A stretch of 64,000 nucleotides of DNA from Hydrogenimonas sp. (GTDB lineage: Bacteria; Campylobacterota; Campylobacteria; Campylobacterales; Hydrogenimonadaceae), in assembly GCA_003945285.1 (NCBI GenBank), contig AP019005.1:2121747-2185746 (forward strand), written 5' to 3'. The notes beneath the pieces are model-generated. The model did not search any database and was not told the origin of the DNA. It was given only the letters and a program-made list of their open reading frames with translations. How positions within the stretch are numbered: the stretch's first letter is position 1; each line of letters starts with the position of its first letter. The translations under genes and the position numbers were made by a program. Positions 33,799 through 40,785 of this stretch are shown here, in pieces.

Positions 33799-34274
33799 TT
33801 CTCCTCCTTTTTCAATACTGAAATACCTGTATAATCTTCAGCAGGCCGCGACTTGGCACGTATAAGCAGTATCTGCATCTTTCTTATCAGCTTATCGTTC
33901 GTCTTTTTCAGATCGTCGTAGTAGGCTTTCGCCCTGTCCAGATCTTCCTGCGCCACCTTTTTGCGGCCGAAAAGGCGCCCAAAAACACCTTTTCTCTCTC
34001 CGTTGAGCCGTACAATATCGCATATTCTGCCGTTTTCGTCAAGCCTGACGGCGTGCAGCCTTACAAGTTCCTCCAGTGTCGTTTTTCCGAAGAGTTTCAG
34101 TATCCACTCCCTGTTGGACTCCAGCCAGCTGTCGAATCCGCACTCCGTAACATAGGTGGATAGCACCTCCTGCTTCAGGTCAACACCGGCTATCAGGTAA
34201 GCCATGTACTTCATCTGCGCTTCCAGGGAAGCCATGGCCCCCTCTATACTCTCTATCGCAGCTTTTTTATCCAT
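33771..34274 (-). CDS. Uncharacterised helical protein with CZB-like Cys/His pattern
   Basis: The 167-residue protein is predicted all-helical. The stretch TECGFDSWLES followed by TLEELVRLHAVRLD resembles the C-x-x-x-x-W(L/Y) and His parts of chemoreceptor zinc-binding (CZB) domains, but the first His ligand expected earlier is not evident, so this is weak. A basic segment GVFGRLFGRKK divides it from a C-terminal helix. It overlaps yajQ by 28 bases. Confidence 0.55.
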   Translation of the reverse strand: MDKKAAIESIEGAMASLEAQMKYMAYLIAGVDLKQEVLSTYVTECGFDSWLESNREWILKLFGKTTLEELVRLHAVRLDENGRICDIVRLNGERKGVFGRLFGRKKVAQEDLDRAKAYYDDLKKTNDKLIRKMQILLIRAKSRPAEDYTGISVLKKEEKWQKSIASI

Positions 34275-34459
34275 CTTCCGCTTCCGGCCCCCTTTGTCTC
34301 TTTGGGCAGATTATAATATCTTTTTAATTAAAAAGATAATACCATCACATAAAAATTTATAATACTCTATCCGATAATGTTTTTTATAGGTATTTCTTCC
34401 CGATTCCCGGAACAAAACGGTTTGAAGCTATACATAATCTGTTGAAAAGGAGATAAAAC

Positions 34460-35023
34460 ATGGAACGTCCGACACCCATAGACGAAGAGATAGTACTGGA
34501 CCCGAAGCGTTACATTGTAAGCAAAACGGACAAGAAGGGTGTCATAGAGTACGGAAACGACTACTTCGTGCAGATAAGCGGCTACAGCGAAGCTGAACTC
34601 ATAGGAAAGCCGCACAGCATTATAAGGCATCCCGACATGCCGAAGATTCTTTTCAAAATGATGTGGGAGAGGATTCTGAACGACCAGAATATAATAGCCC
34701 TGGTAAAGAACCTGGCCAAAGATGGGCGCTACTACTGGGTAGTAACTGAGTTCGAGACCAAAAAGGACCCCATAAGCAACCAGATAACAGGGTTCACAGC
34801 ATTCAGAAAGGCGGCCCCCAGAGATGCCGTCAAAGAGATAGAGCCTCTATATGCGAAGCTTCTGGAAATCGAAAAAGTCGGCGGTATGGAGGCTTCCGAA
34901 AAGTATCTGAGAGGATACCTCGAAGATGCCGGGATGAGTTACGACGAATATATCGACGACCTTATCGGCAACAAAGGGATGTTCAAACTCTTCTTCAAGA
35001 TGATGAAGGCTCTTTTCCGATAG
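34460..35023 (+). CDS. PAS-domain redox/energy sensor protein (CetB/Aer-like)
   Basis: The 187-residue protein is a PAS domain (about 18-125) of the Aer/CetB type: TDKKGVIEYGNDYFVQISGYSEAELIGKPHSIIRHPDMPK, then NLAKDGRYYWV. Such domains bind FAD or heme and, in Campylobacter CetB, pass redox signals to a partner transducer. A helical tail of 50 residues follows. No methyl-accepting domain is attached and no chemotaxis gene is nearby. AAGGAG lies ahead of the ATG. Confidence 0.85.
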   Translation: MERPTPIDEEIVLDPKRYIVSKTDKKGVIEYGNDYFVQISGYSEAELIGKPHSIIRHPDMPKILFKMMWERILNDQNIIALVKNLAKDGRYYWVVTEFETKKDPISNQITGFTAFRKAAPRDAVKEIEPLYAKLLEIEKVGGMEASEKYLRGYLEDAGMSYDEYIDDLIGNKGMFKLFFKMMKALFR

Positions 35024-35045
35024 GGCCGAAACCGTCAAAAGAGCG

Positions 35046-36257
35046 TCAAAGCCTCTCTTTCGTACAGGCCCTCAGCCTCTTGAAGCCCTCCCTCGCCTTT
35101 ATGCGGAGCGGAATCTTGTAGAGCTTCTCTATCGCCTTTTTCCCAAGGTAAGCGACCAAGCCGTAGATTCTGAACTTCCCTGCATCGATAACCGCATATG
35201 TTCCGCCGAGGGCGATAGCCAAACCTCTCAGCTTTATATTGCTGACAAAGAGCTGCCTCTTCTCTATATGGGCCAGGATGTTCTCCGCCGCATCGACCCC
35301 GCTCTGCTCCGCGGACTGCGCGGTAGGCGGCACCCTCTTTCCGCCGGCATCTTTAAGATCCGCGGCGTCTCCTACCGCAAAAACCTCTTCATGCCCCGGA
35401 ATCTGCAAAAACGGATTCACTACCAGCTGCCCTATGCGGTTGTGCTCCGCTTTGAGCCCCTTCACAAATGGAGCGGCGGTAATACCGCCTGTAAAAACCA
35501 TGAAGTCGAAAGGTATCTCCTCTCCGCTCTCCAAGGTGGCTACCTTCTCTTCCACCTTCGTTATGTGGGCGCCCGTATGAAGGATGACTCCCAGGTTCAG
35601 AAGCCGCTTTGTCGCCGCCTTTATAACGGAGGGGTGGAGCCCTTTCAGTATCGTCTCGCCTCCGCTTACCAGATGGATCTGCAGTTTTCCGCATGAGAGC
35701 GCGTTGGAGCGGTAGTATCGGTTGAAGTATGCCTGCATCTCGGCTGCGATTTCAACACCGGAGAGTCCGGCTCCTCCGATCAGTATCGAGTAGCACTCCC
35801 TGGCATGGGCGGCATTTTCGAGCCTCTTGTAGAGCTCCTGTTCGAAAAACTCTTTCAGTTTCAGTGCACTGCGCAGACTTTTGACTCCGTAGGAGTAGTT
35901 GCGAAGCCCCTCGATACTCTCGAAAAAACGGGTCACCGCCCCGGCGGCTATTATCAGGTAGTCGTAGGAGAGCGGCTCCCCCTCCTCGAAAATCACCTTT
36001 TTGGTCTCGAAGTCTACATCTTTGGCGACGGCGTGCAGATACTCCACATTGTCGCCGAATCCGGCACAAAGGGACCTGAGACCTATTATTGTGGAGTCGA
36101 AAGGTACTTTTCCCGCTATCAGGTCGTACCCTTCAGTCTGAAGAAAATGGTAGGGGTGACGGTCTACCAGCGTAACCTTGATACCCTTTTTGCCGGCCAG
36201 AACTCCCAGCGCTTTGAGACCTCCGTAACTCCCCCCGATAATAACCACATGGTGCAT
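35046..36257 (-). CDS. NDH-2-like FAD/NAD(P)-dependent oxidoreductase
   Basis: The 403-residue protein has an N-terminal FAD-binding fold (VVIIGGSYGGLKAL), a central NAD-binding fold (SILIGGAGLSGVEIAAEM), and the second FAD motif EVFAVGDAADLK. This layout is shared by type II NADH dehydrogenase and sulfide:quinone reductase; the typical Cys pair of the latter is not evident, so NDH-2-like is preferred. An amphipathic C-terminus (from about 365) suggests peripheral membrane binding. ATG at 36257 follows AAAGGGG; a TTG five codons earlier is possible. Confidence 0.85.
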   Translation of the reverse strand: MHHVVIIGGSYGGLKALGVLAGKKGIKVTLVDRHPYHFLQTEGYDLIAGKVPFDSTIIGLRSLCAGFGDNVEYLHAVAKDVDFETKKVIFEEGEPLSYDYLIIAAGAVTRFFESIEGLRNYSYGVKSLRSALKLKEFFEQELYKRLENAAHARECYSILIGGAGLSGVEIAAEMQAYFNRYYRSNALSCGKLQIHLVSGGETILKGLHPSVIKAATKRLLNLGVILHTGAHITKVEEKVATLESGEEIPFDFMVFTGGITAAPFVKGLKAEHNRIGQLVVNPFLQIPGHEEVFAVGDAADLKDAGGKRVPPTAQSAEQSGVDAAENILAHIEKRQLFVSNIKLRGLAIALGGTYAVIDAGKFRIYGLVAYLGKKAIEKLYKIPLRIKAREGFKRLRACTKERL

Positions 36258-36375
36258 CTTATCCCCTTTCAATCCGGTATCGATACAGATTTGAAAACAT
36301 TATAGCATAGAGGATAGTCGGTTTAATAGGAGTTACAAATGCCCAAATCCATAGGGGCCGAAGCCCCTTTTGAAA

Positions 36376-37008
36376 TCACTGCGGTTTGTGGCAGAACCAC
36401 CAGTCGAAACATTCATAGTTTTTGGTGCGCTCTTCGGCGGTTTTGCAGTCTGTAGCCGGCGGAATTATGACCCTGTCGCCGATAAGTTCATTCTCGGGCC
36501 AGTCGGCCGGCGTGGCTACTCCGTCGGCATCGCTCTTCTGCAGGGCTTTTACCACCCGTACAATTTCGCCGATGTTGCGTCCTATCTCCTGCGGATAGTA
36601 GAGAATGGTACGCACCACCCCTTCGGGGTCGATGACGAATACCGCTCTAACCGTGTTGGCCCCCTTCGCCGGATGGAGCATGCCGATCTTTTCGGCGAGC
36701 GTATCGGTGCCGGCTATTATCGGGAACTCTATATCCACATCGAGCTTCTCCTTTATCCACTCCACCCACTTGATATGGCTGAAGACCTGATCTATGGAGA
36801 AGCCCACCAAATCTGTCCCTATCGCATCGAACTGCTCCTTGTGCTTCTGGAAGGAGACGAACTCTGTCGTACAGACGGGAGTGAAGTCGGCCGGATGGCT
36901 GAAGAGCACTACCCATCTACCCTTTTTGTCTTCCGGAAACTTCATGGCTCCGTGTGTAGTCTGAACCTCTATCGATGGAAACTTCTCTCCAAGCAAAGGC
37001 ATACCCAT
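36376..37008 (-). CDS. Peroxiredoxin, Prx6-type with archaeal-like C-terminal Cys pair
   Basis: The 210-residue thiol peroxidase reduces hydrogen peroxide and organic peroxides. The peroxidatic Cys46 is in [10 protein letters not shown]. At the C-terminus Cys200 and Cys206 lie in [10 protein letters not shown], as in archaeal thioredoxin peroxidases of the ApTPx type, where these cysteines resolve the oxidised site. It is monocistronic, with a purine-rich ribosome site in TATAAGGAGGTTGTC just before the ATG. Confidence 0.92.
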   Translation of the reverse strand: MGMPLLGEKFPSIEVQTTHGAMKFPEDKKGRWVVLFSHPADFTPVCTTEFVSFQKHKEQFDAIGTDLVGFSIDQVFSHIKWVEWIKEKLDVDIEFPIIAGTDTLAEKIGMLHPAKGANTVRAVFVIDPEGVVRTILYYPQEIGRNIGEIVRVVKALQKSDADGVATPADWPENELIGDRVIIPPATDCKTAEERTKNYECFDWWFCHKPQ

Positions 37009-37118
37009 GACAACCTCCTTATAATATGGTTTCGGTATAGAGAATTGTACTGCGGCAACGGTTAACGAACGTTACCGGCAGCCGTTGCCATATTTGCGCG
37101 ACTGCGGTTTACAATTTT

Positions 37119-37568
37119 TCATACGGTAAGATCCAACACCCTGAACGCCCTTTTGAGCTCATCTTCCGACACGAGGTTGTCGCCCGGTGAGAACTCTTTC
37201 GTTATCTTCGCAAGAATATATATGAGAGTCCCCGCAATTTCCGGCAGCCTCTTCTCCAGCGCCACCTCCAACTCATATTTCAAAGGGGGGCGTGAGGCCA
37301 GCTTCTCCAGCAGAGGCTCCAGCTGCAGCTCCTCCTCCAGCTCCCTGAACTTCATCATGGAGTCTTTCATAGCCTTCGTAAGCGGAACATCGCTCAGCCA
37401 TATGACGTCTCTGGCGTTGTATCCGGCACTCTCTTCCGCCGTTACGAGCATATCGTAGAGCTTTGAGTCCACCTTCTGCTCGATCTCGGCCACCTTGTTT
37501 TTCGGAAGCCGCAAACCTGCTGCGGCTTTGAATATCTGTTCGATCTTGTATGCACCCTCTATCTTCAT
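37119..37568 (-). CDS. DUF1931 tandem histone-fold protein
   Basis: The 149-residue protein matches DUF1931 (PF09123) over its whole length: AAGLRLPKNKVAEIEQKV, YDMLVTAEESAGYNARDVIW, then LPEIAGTLIYILAK and the ending ELKRAFRVLDL. The known Aquifex structure of the family contains two histone-fold motifs in one chain. Whether it binds DNA is unknown. It overlaps hdeD by 4 bases and is the last gene of yfdX-hdeD-DUF1931. Confidence 0.85.
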   Translation of the reverse strand: MKIEGAYKIEQIFKAAAGLRLPKNKVAEIEQKVDSKLYDMLVTAEESAGYNARDVIWLSDVPLTKAMKDSMMKFRELEEELQLEPLLEKLASRPPLKYELEVALEKRLPEIAGTLIYILAKITKEFSPGDNLVSEDELKRAFRVLDLTV

Positions 37569-38170
37569 TTTTTGCTCTCCATATGTGAATTTTCCGATTT
37601 CTCGTCTCCGGCCGCCAGTTTACGCGCACCCAGGCCGAACGCTATGAGTGCCACGCCGTCGAAAAAGAGACTGATTCCCACGAAAAGCCCGACCAGAACA
37701 AGCGATCCGACCGGCCATGTCGCAAGAAGAATGGCGGCCAGCAGAATCGACAGGAGCCCGTTGACAATCATCATCCACCACCCTCTGTTGGGCCTGTACT
37801 GCCATCCGAACGTTATGCTCGAATATGCGTCTATCAGCAGGTATACAGCGAGCAGCATCCCTACCGCCGCTACCCCTTCGACGGGAAACACCAGAAGCAG
37901 AACAGAGGCCACGAGCGAGAGCAGGGGCTTCAGCCAGGCGCTGAACGACCTTCTGTAGCTCTTGTACGTCGCATACCCCTGAACGATGGCACTGAATAGA
38001 AAAAGCCATGCAAGAAAGCTGACCACGGCAAGCGAAAATATCGACGGAGCGACCATCCCGGCCACCCCTATCAGCACCATGACAGCCCCCATTGCTATCG
38101 TCAGGGAACTATATTTTTTCAGTGTATCTTTGTCAAACATGAAGCCGACTATCGTTACTTTCGGCTCCAT
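37565..38170 (-). CDS. hdeD: HdeD family acid-resistance membrane protein
   Basis: The 201-residue protein has six membrane helices in three pairs, with the repeated DUF308/HdeD pattern (IAMGAVMVLIGVAGMVAP, WLFLFSAIVQGYATY, PNRGWWMMIVNGLLSILLA). E. coli HdeD supports survival at low pH and high density. The start overlaps the yfdX stop by 1 base (TGATG) and its end overlaps DUF1931 by 4, so the three are one operon. Confidence 0.9.
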   Translation of the reverse strand: MEPKVTIVGFMFDKDTLKKYSSLTIAMGAVMVLIGVAGMVAPSIFSLAVVSFLAWLFLFSAIVQGYATYKSYRRSFSAWLKPLLSLVASVLLLVFPVEGVAAVGMLLAVYLLIDAYSSITFGWQYRPNRGWWMMIVNGLLSILLAAILLATWPVGSLVLVGLFVGISLFFDGVALIAFGLGARKLAAGDEKSENSHMESKK

Positions 38171-39051
38171 CAGCTACCCTTTTTGCCCTCGACGCTCTTC
38201 AGCGCCTTCTCTTTGAACTCTTTGAGTTTCTGCATCAGCTCTTCGAAGAGCTTTTCCGCCCTGTTTTTGCCTTTTATCTCTTTCTCTACGGCCTCTATGG
38301 CATCATCGAGCATCTTATAGGTTGTATCGCTGTCGCTCGTATAGCCCAGAGCTTCGGCTATCTTGAGCTCTCTTCTGGCCGCATCCAGGTGCCTGAGAGC
38401 CTGCTCTTTATCCTTTTTGGCGATTTTGCTCGCCGCCTCTATCAGCGACTGCGCCTTAAGGATAGGCAGGGGGATTATCGTCTCGCTTCTCACTAGGGTG
38501 CCAAGGGCCATCTCAAGCACATCTTCAGCCTCTTTGACCTTTCCCTCGTTCAGATATCTTGCAGAGAGCTTCAACGCCTGCGGATAGGATATGAGCGGCA
38601 GACTGACGGTAACGATGTCTATCTCGCTCTGAAGGGTGTCAAGAAGCCTTCTCGCCTCCTGCACTTTGCCTACGGCAAGAAGCTTCTTCACCGCAGAGAG
38701 GGTCTCTTTTATACTCTTCAGGTCTCCTATATACTCCGTCGCCGTAACGACCGAATCTATAGGCAGAAGAGCCGGGGCATCTTTGTGTGCAAGAACCACT
38801 TCCAGCTTTCCTATAGCCTTCTCAAGTTCGCTTTTCGCCCTCTTCACATCACCTTTGTCCAACGCATCCAGAACGTTCTGCGTAAACAGTACCGCACTCA
38901 CCGCCTCCTCGACAACTTTGAGCTTCCCGCTCTCGGCTTTCATCTTGGCGCTTTTTACCGCATTTGAGGTTACATTCGCCGAACTTTCGGCCATCAGACC
39001 GGTATTGGCCAGCAGTGCGGCCGCCGCGATCGATACAATTACTCTTTTCAT
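38170..39051 (-). CDS. YfdX family periplasmic stress protein
   Basis: From ATG at 39051 (GAAGGAG upstream) the product is 293 residues with a signal peptide (1-18) and a long helical domain of YfdX type: VLDALDKGDVKRAKSELEKAI, LPIDSVVTATE, GKVQEARRLLDTLQSEIDIVTVSLPL, and RSETIIPLPILKAQSLIE. In E. coli YfdX is induced by the acid/drug-resistance regulator EvgA. Co-transcription with hdeD supports an acid or envelope stress role. A pair of direct repeats lies upstream. Confidence 0.88.
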   Translation of the reverse strand: MKRVIVSIAAAALLANTGLMAESSANVTSNAVKSAKMKAESGKLKVVEEAVSAVLFTQNVLDALDKGDVKRAKSELEKAIGKLEVVLAHKDAPALLPIDSVVTATEYIGDLKSIKETLSAVKKLLAVGKVQEARRLLDTLQSEIDIVTVSLPLISYPQALKLSARYLNEGKVKEAEDVLEMALGTLVRSETIIPLPILKAQSLIEAASKIAKKDKEQALRHLDAARRELKIAEALGYTSDSDTTYKMLDDAIEAVEKEIKGKNRAEKLFEELMQKLKEFKEKALKSVEGKKGS

Positions 39052-39127
39052 CTTCTCTCCTTCATTATTTTTTGTATATCCGGGCTTCAATCGAAGCACC
39101 TAAGTCCAATACGCTGATATAATTTTA

Positions 39128-39167
39128 GCTACTTGGTATCAAACTGTTCTGCTACCTGGGTATCAAA
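39128..39167 (-). repeat. Tandem imperfect direct repeats upstream of yfdX (candidate operator)
   Basis: Read toward yfdX the motif is TTTGATACC then AAGTAGC at 39143-39128, and TTTGATACCCAGGTAGC at 39167-39151. The copies are 23-24 bases apart, close to two helical turns, 80-115 bases before the yfdX start and adjacent to a TATAAT-like ATTATAT. This looks like a dimer-pair binding site; the regulator is not known. Confidence 0.6.
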
Positions 39168-39245
39168 AAGTGGGGAAAGGTCAGTTAATAAATAGAGCTT
39201 AGTAGGGTGGGGAAAAACCGGTCGCCGGGGGAGCTGCCGGGCGGC

Positions 39246-39923
39246 TCAATACTCCTTCTCGACCTTTTCGAGTAACTTTTTTACATTGTTTACGGCGAGC
39301 TTTTTCCGCTCTATGTTCAAGATGCCCTCCCTCTTGAGCTGTTGGAGATGGCGGTTTACTACATGGCGAACGGTACCGATCATGGAGGCTATCTCATCGT
39401 GTGGTAGATTGTGCAGAAGCCCGAGATGCTTCACAGGGTTACTCATATCCAGGTTTTTGAGAATGAGCTTCATCAATCTGGTAGAGGTGTCATACAGGGA
39501 GAGATCGCCTGCAAGCTCCTCGACCTGCCGCATCTGGCGGGCCATATAGGGGAAAAATGCGCGGTTGAAGGCGGGGTTTGTCTCGAGCCACTCCCTTACC
39601 TTCTCTATGGGAAGCTCCAGCACCTTCGCATCGTCTATCGCTTCTGTCATCACCTCGTGTCTCTCTCCGTCAAGAACGGTGAGCACGTCGAACATATCTC
39701 TGGGGCCGAGAAGATAGAGTGTCTGCTCCCGATTGTTCCTGGGGTTGTACCTGTATACCTTTATACGCCCCTCCAGGACAATATAAAAATTCTTCATAGT
39801 ATCGTCCGAGTCCATCGCCGGCGAACCTTTGGAGTAGCTTCTTATCTTCCCAACCCTGTTGATCTCCTCTATCAGCTGAGAGCTTATACCCTCGAAGGGC
39901 TCGAGTTTCGTAAGGTGCAGCAT
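39246..39923 (-). CDS. Crp/Fnr family transcription regulator
   Basis: The 225-residue protein has a cyclic-nucleotide-binding-type domain (about 20-130, with MKNFYIVLEGRIKVYRYN and the GPRDMFDVL segment), a dimer helix, and a C-terminal helix-turn-helix (HNLPHDEIASMIGTVRHVVNRHLQQL). There is no Cys cluster of the FNR type, so oxygen sensing by an Fe-S cluster is unlikely. The ATG at 39923 overlaps the sdhB stop by one base; a longer frame would run inside sdhB. It may regulate the adjacent reductase operon. Confidence 0.9.
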   Translation of the reverse strand: MLHLTKLEPFEGISSQLIEEINRVGKIRSYSKGSPAMDSDDTMKNFYIVLEGRIKVYRYNPRNNREQTLYLLGPRDMFDVLTVLDGERHEVMTEAIDDAKVLELPIEKVREWLETNPAFNRAFFPYMARQMRQVEELAGDLSLYDTSTRLMKLILKNLDMSNPVKHLGLLHNLPHDEIASMIGTVRHVVNRHLQQLKREGILNIERKKLAVNNVKKLLEKVEKEY

Positions 39924-40633
39924 CAGAAATCCAGTCCGAAGCTGCCGAAGCTTCCCATGTTCGGGTCCATGCGTCCCATCTGCGTACTCTTTGTGCGGAG
40001 CATGAGAATATCCCCCTTGGGGTCGATTCCCTGCGGGCATACGGCTGTGCATTCGCCGCACAGGGTGCAGTCCCATATCCCCTTTTGCTGAACCGTATCG
40101 ATCTTCTCATCGACTGCCGCCTCTCTAGGATCCGCCGCATAGCGCCATACGCGCGTAAGGGCGAACGGCCCCAGGAAAGCGGGATCGGCCTCCAGCACCG
40201 GGCAGGCGCTGTAGCAGGAGCTGCAGAGTATGCAGTCGCTCTGTTTCTCCGTGCGCTTCTCATCTTCGGGCTTGACAACCGCCCCCTCTTCCGGCCGCCC
40301 GAGCCACGCCTTCGCCGACTTCAGGGTCTCGAAAGCCGCGCTCTCGTCTACCACCAGATCCTTGATGACCCCGGCAAACCTCCTCGGCTCGACAAGATCA
40401 CCGTTTTCGGGCTTGTAGGCGCAGGCGAGAACCTCTTTGCCGTTCACCCTGACGGAGCAGCTGCCGCATACGCTGCTTCTGCACCCTGAGCGGAATGTGA
40501 GGGTGGGATCTTTTTCGCACTTTATGCCGCTGAGCGCCTCGAGCAGCGTCAAATCCTCTTCAACCTCCCACTCCTGGACAATCTCCTGCGGCTCTCTGGA
40601 GGCATGAAAACGCCTTATCCTTATTGTAATCAT
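39923..40633 (-). CDS. Succinate dehydrogenase/fumarate reductase iron-sulfur subunit, all-Cys third cluster
   Basis: The 236-residue protein has an N-terminal [2Fe-2S] ferredoxin domain (CRSSVCGSCSV, then a later Cys in VLAC) and two cluster motifs, CILCSSCYSACP and CTLCGECTAVCPQGIDP. In quinone-linked enzymes the second Cys of the last motif is replaced and the site holds [3Fe-4S]; here all four Cys are present, predicting [4Fe-4S]. The start overlaps the 51-codon gene by 4 bases. No cytochrome b or anchor gene is nearby. Confidence 0.9.
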   Translation of the reverse strand: MITIRIRRFHASREPQEIVQEWEVEEDLTLLEALSGIKCEKDPTLTFRSGCRSSVCGSCSVRVNGKEVLACAYKPENGDLVEPRRFAGVIKDLVVDESAAFETLKSAKAWLGRPEEGAVVKPEDEKRTEKQSDCILCSSCYSACPVLEADPAFLGPFALTRVWRYAADPREAAVDEKIDTVQQKGIWDCTLCGECTAVCPQGIDPKGDILMLRTKSTQMGRMDPNMGSFGSFGLDF

Positions 40634-40785
40634 CTATCCCGCCTTTCGCCCTTCGTGCTCTCCGCCTTTTCGCTCTCATCAATCTCCTTTTTGATCGACT
40701 CTATCAGCTTTTCGGTCTCCTGAAGCTTCTTCTCCGCCTCCTCCAGCTCCCTTTCTAGCCTCTTCGCATTCAACTCTTCACTCAT
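40630..40785 (-). CDS. 51-residue coiled-coil protein encoded between the sdhA-like and sdhB-like genes
   Basis: The frame runs ATG at 40785 to TGA at 40630 and encodes a highly charged single helix: MSEELNAKRLERELEEAEKK, then heptads through about residue 38 and a basic tail KGERRDR. Both junctions are ATGA overlaps, with the flavoprotein stop before it and the iron-sulfur start after it, and GAGGGG lies upstream. Translational coupling on both sides is strong evidence for a real gene. No family was recognised; an assembly or scaffold role is a guess. Confidence 0.75.
   Translation of the reverse strand: MSEELNAKRLERELEEAEKKLQETEKLIESIKKEIDESEKAESTKGERRDR

Noticed and set aside
39924-40076. 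51-residue N-terminal extension of the Crp/Fnr frame
   Set aside because: It lies inside the end of the iron-sulfur subunit gene in another frame; the ATG at 39923 in TGATG is the natural coupled start.
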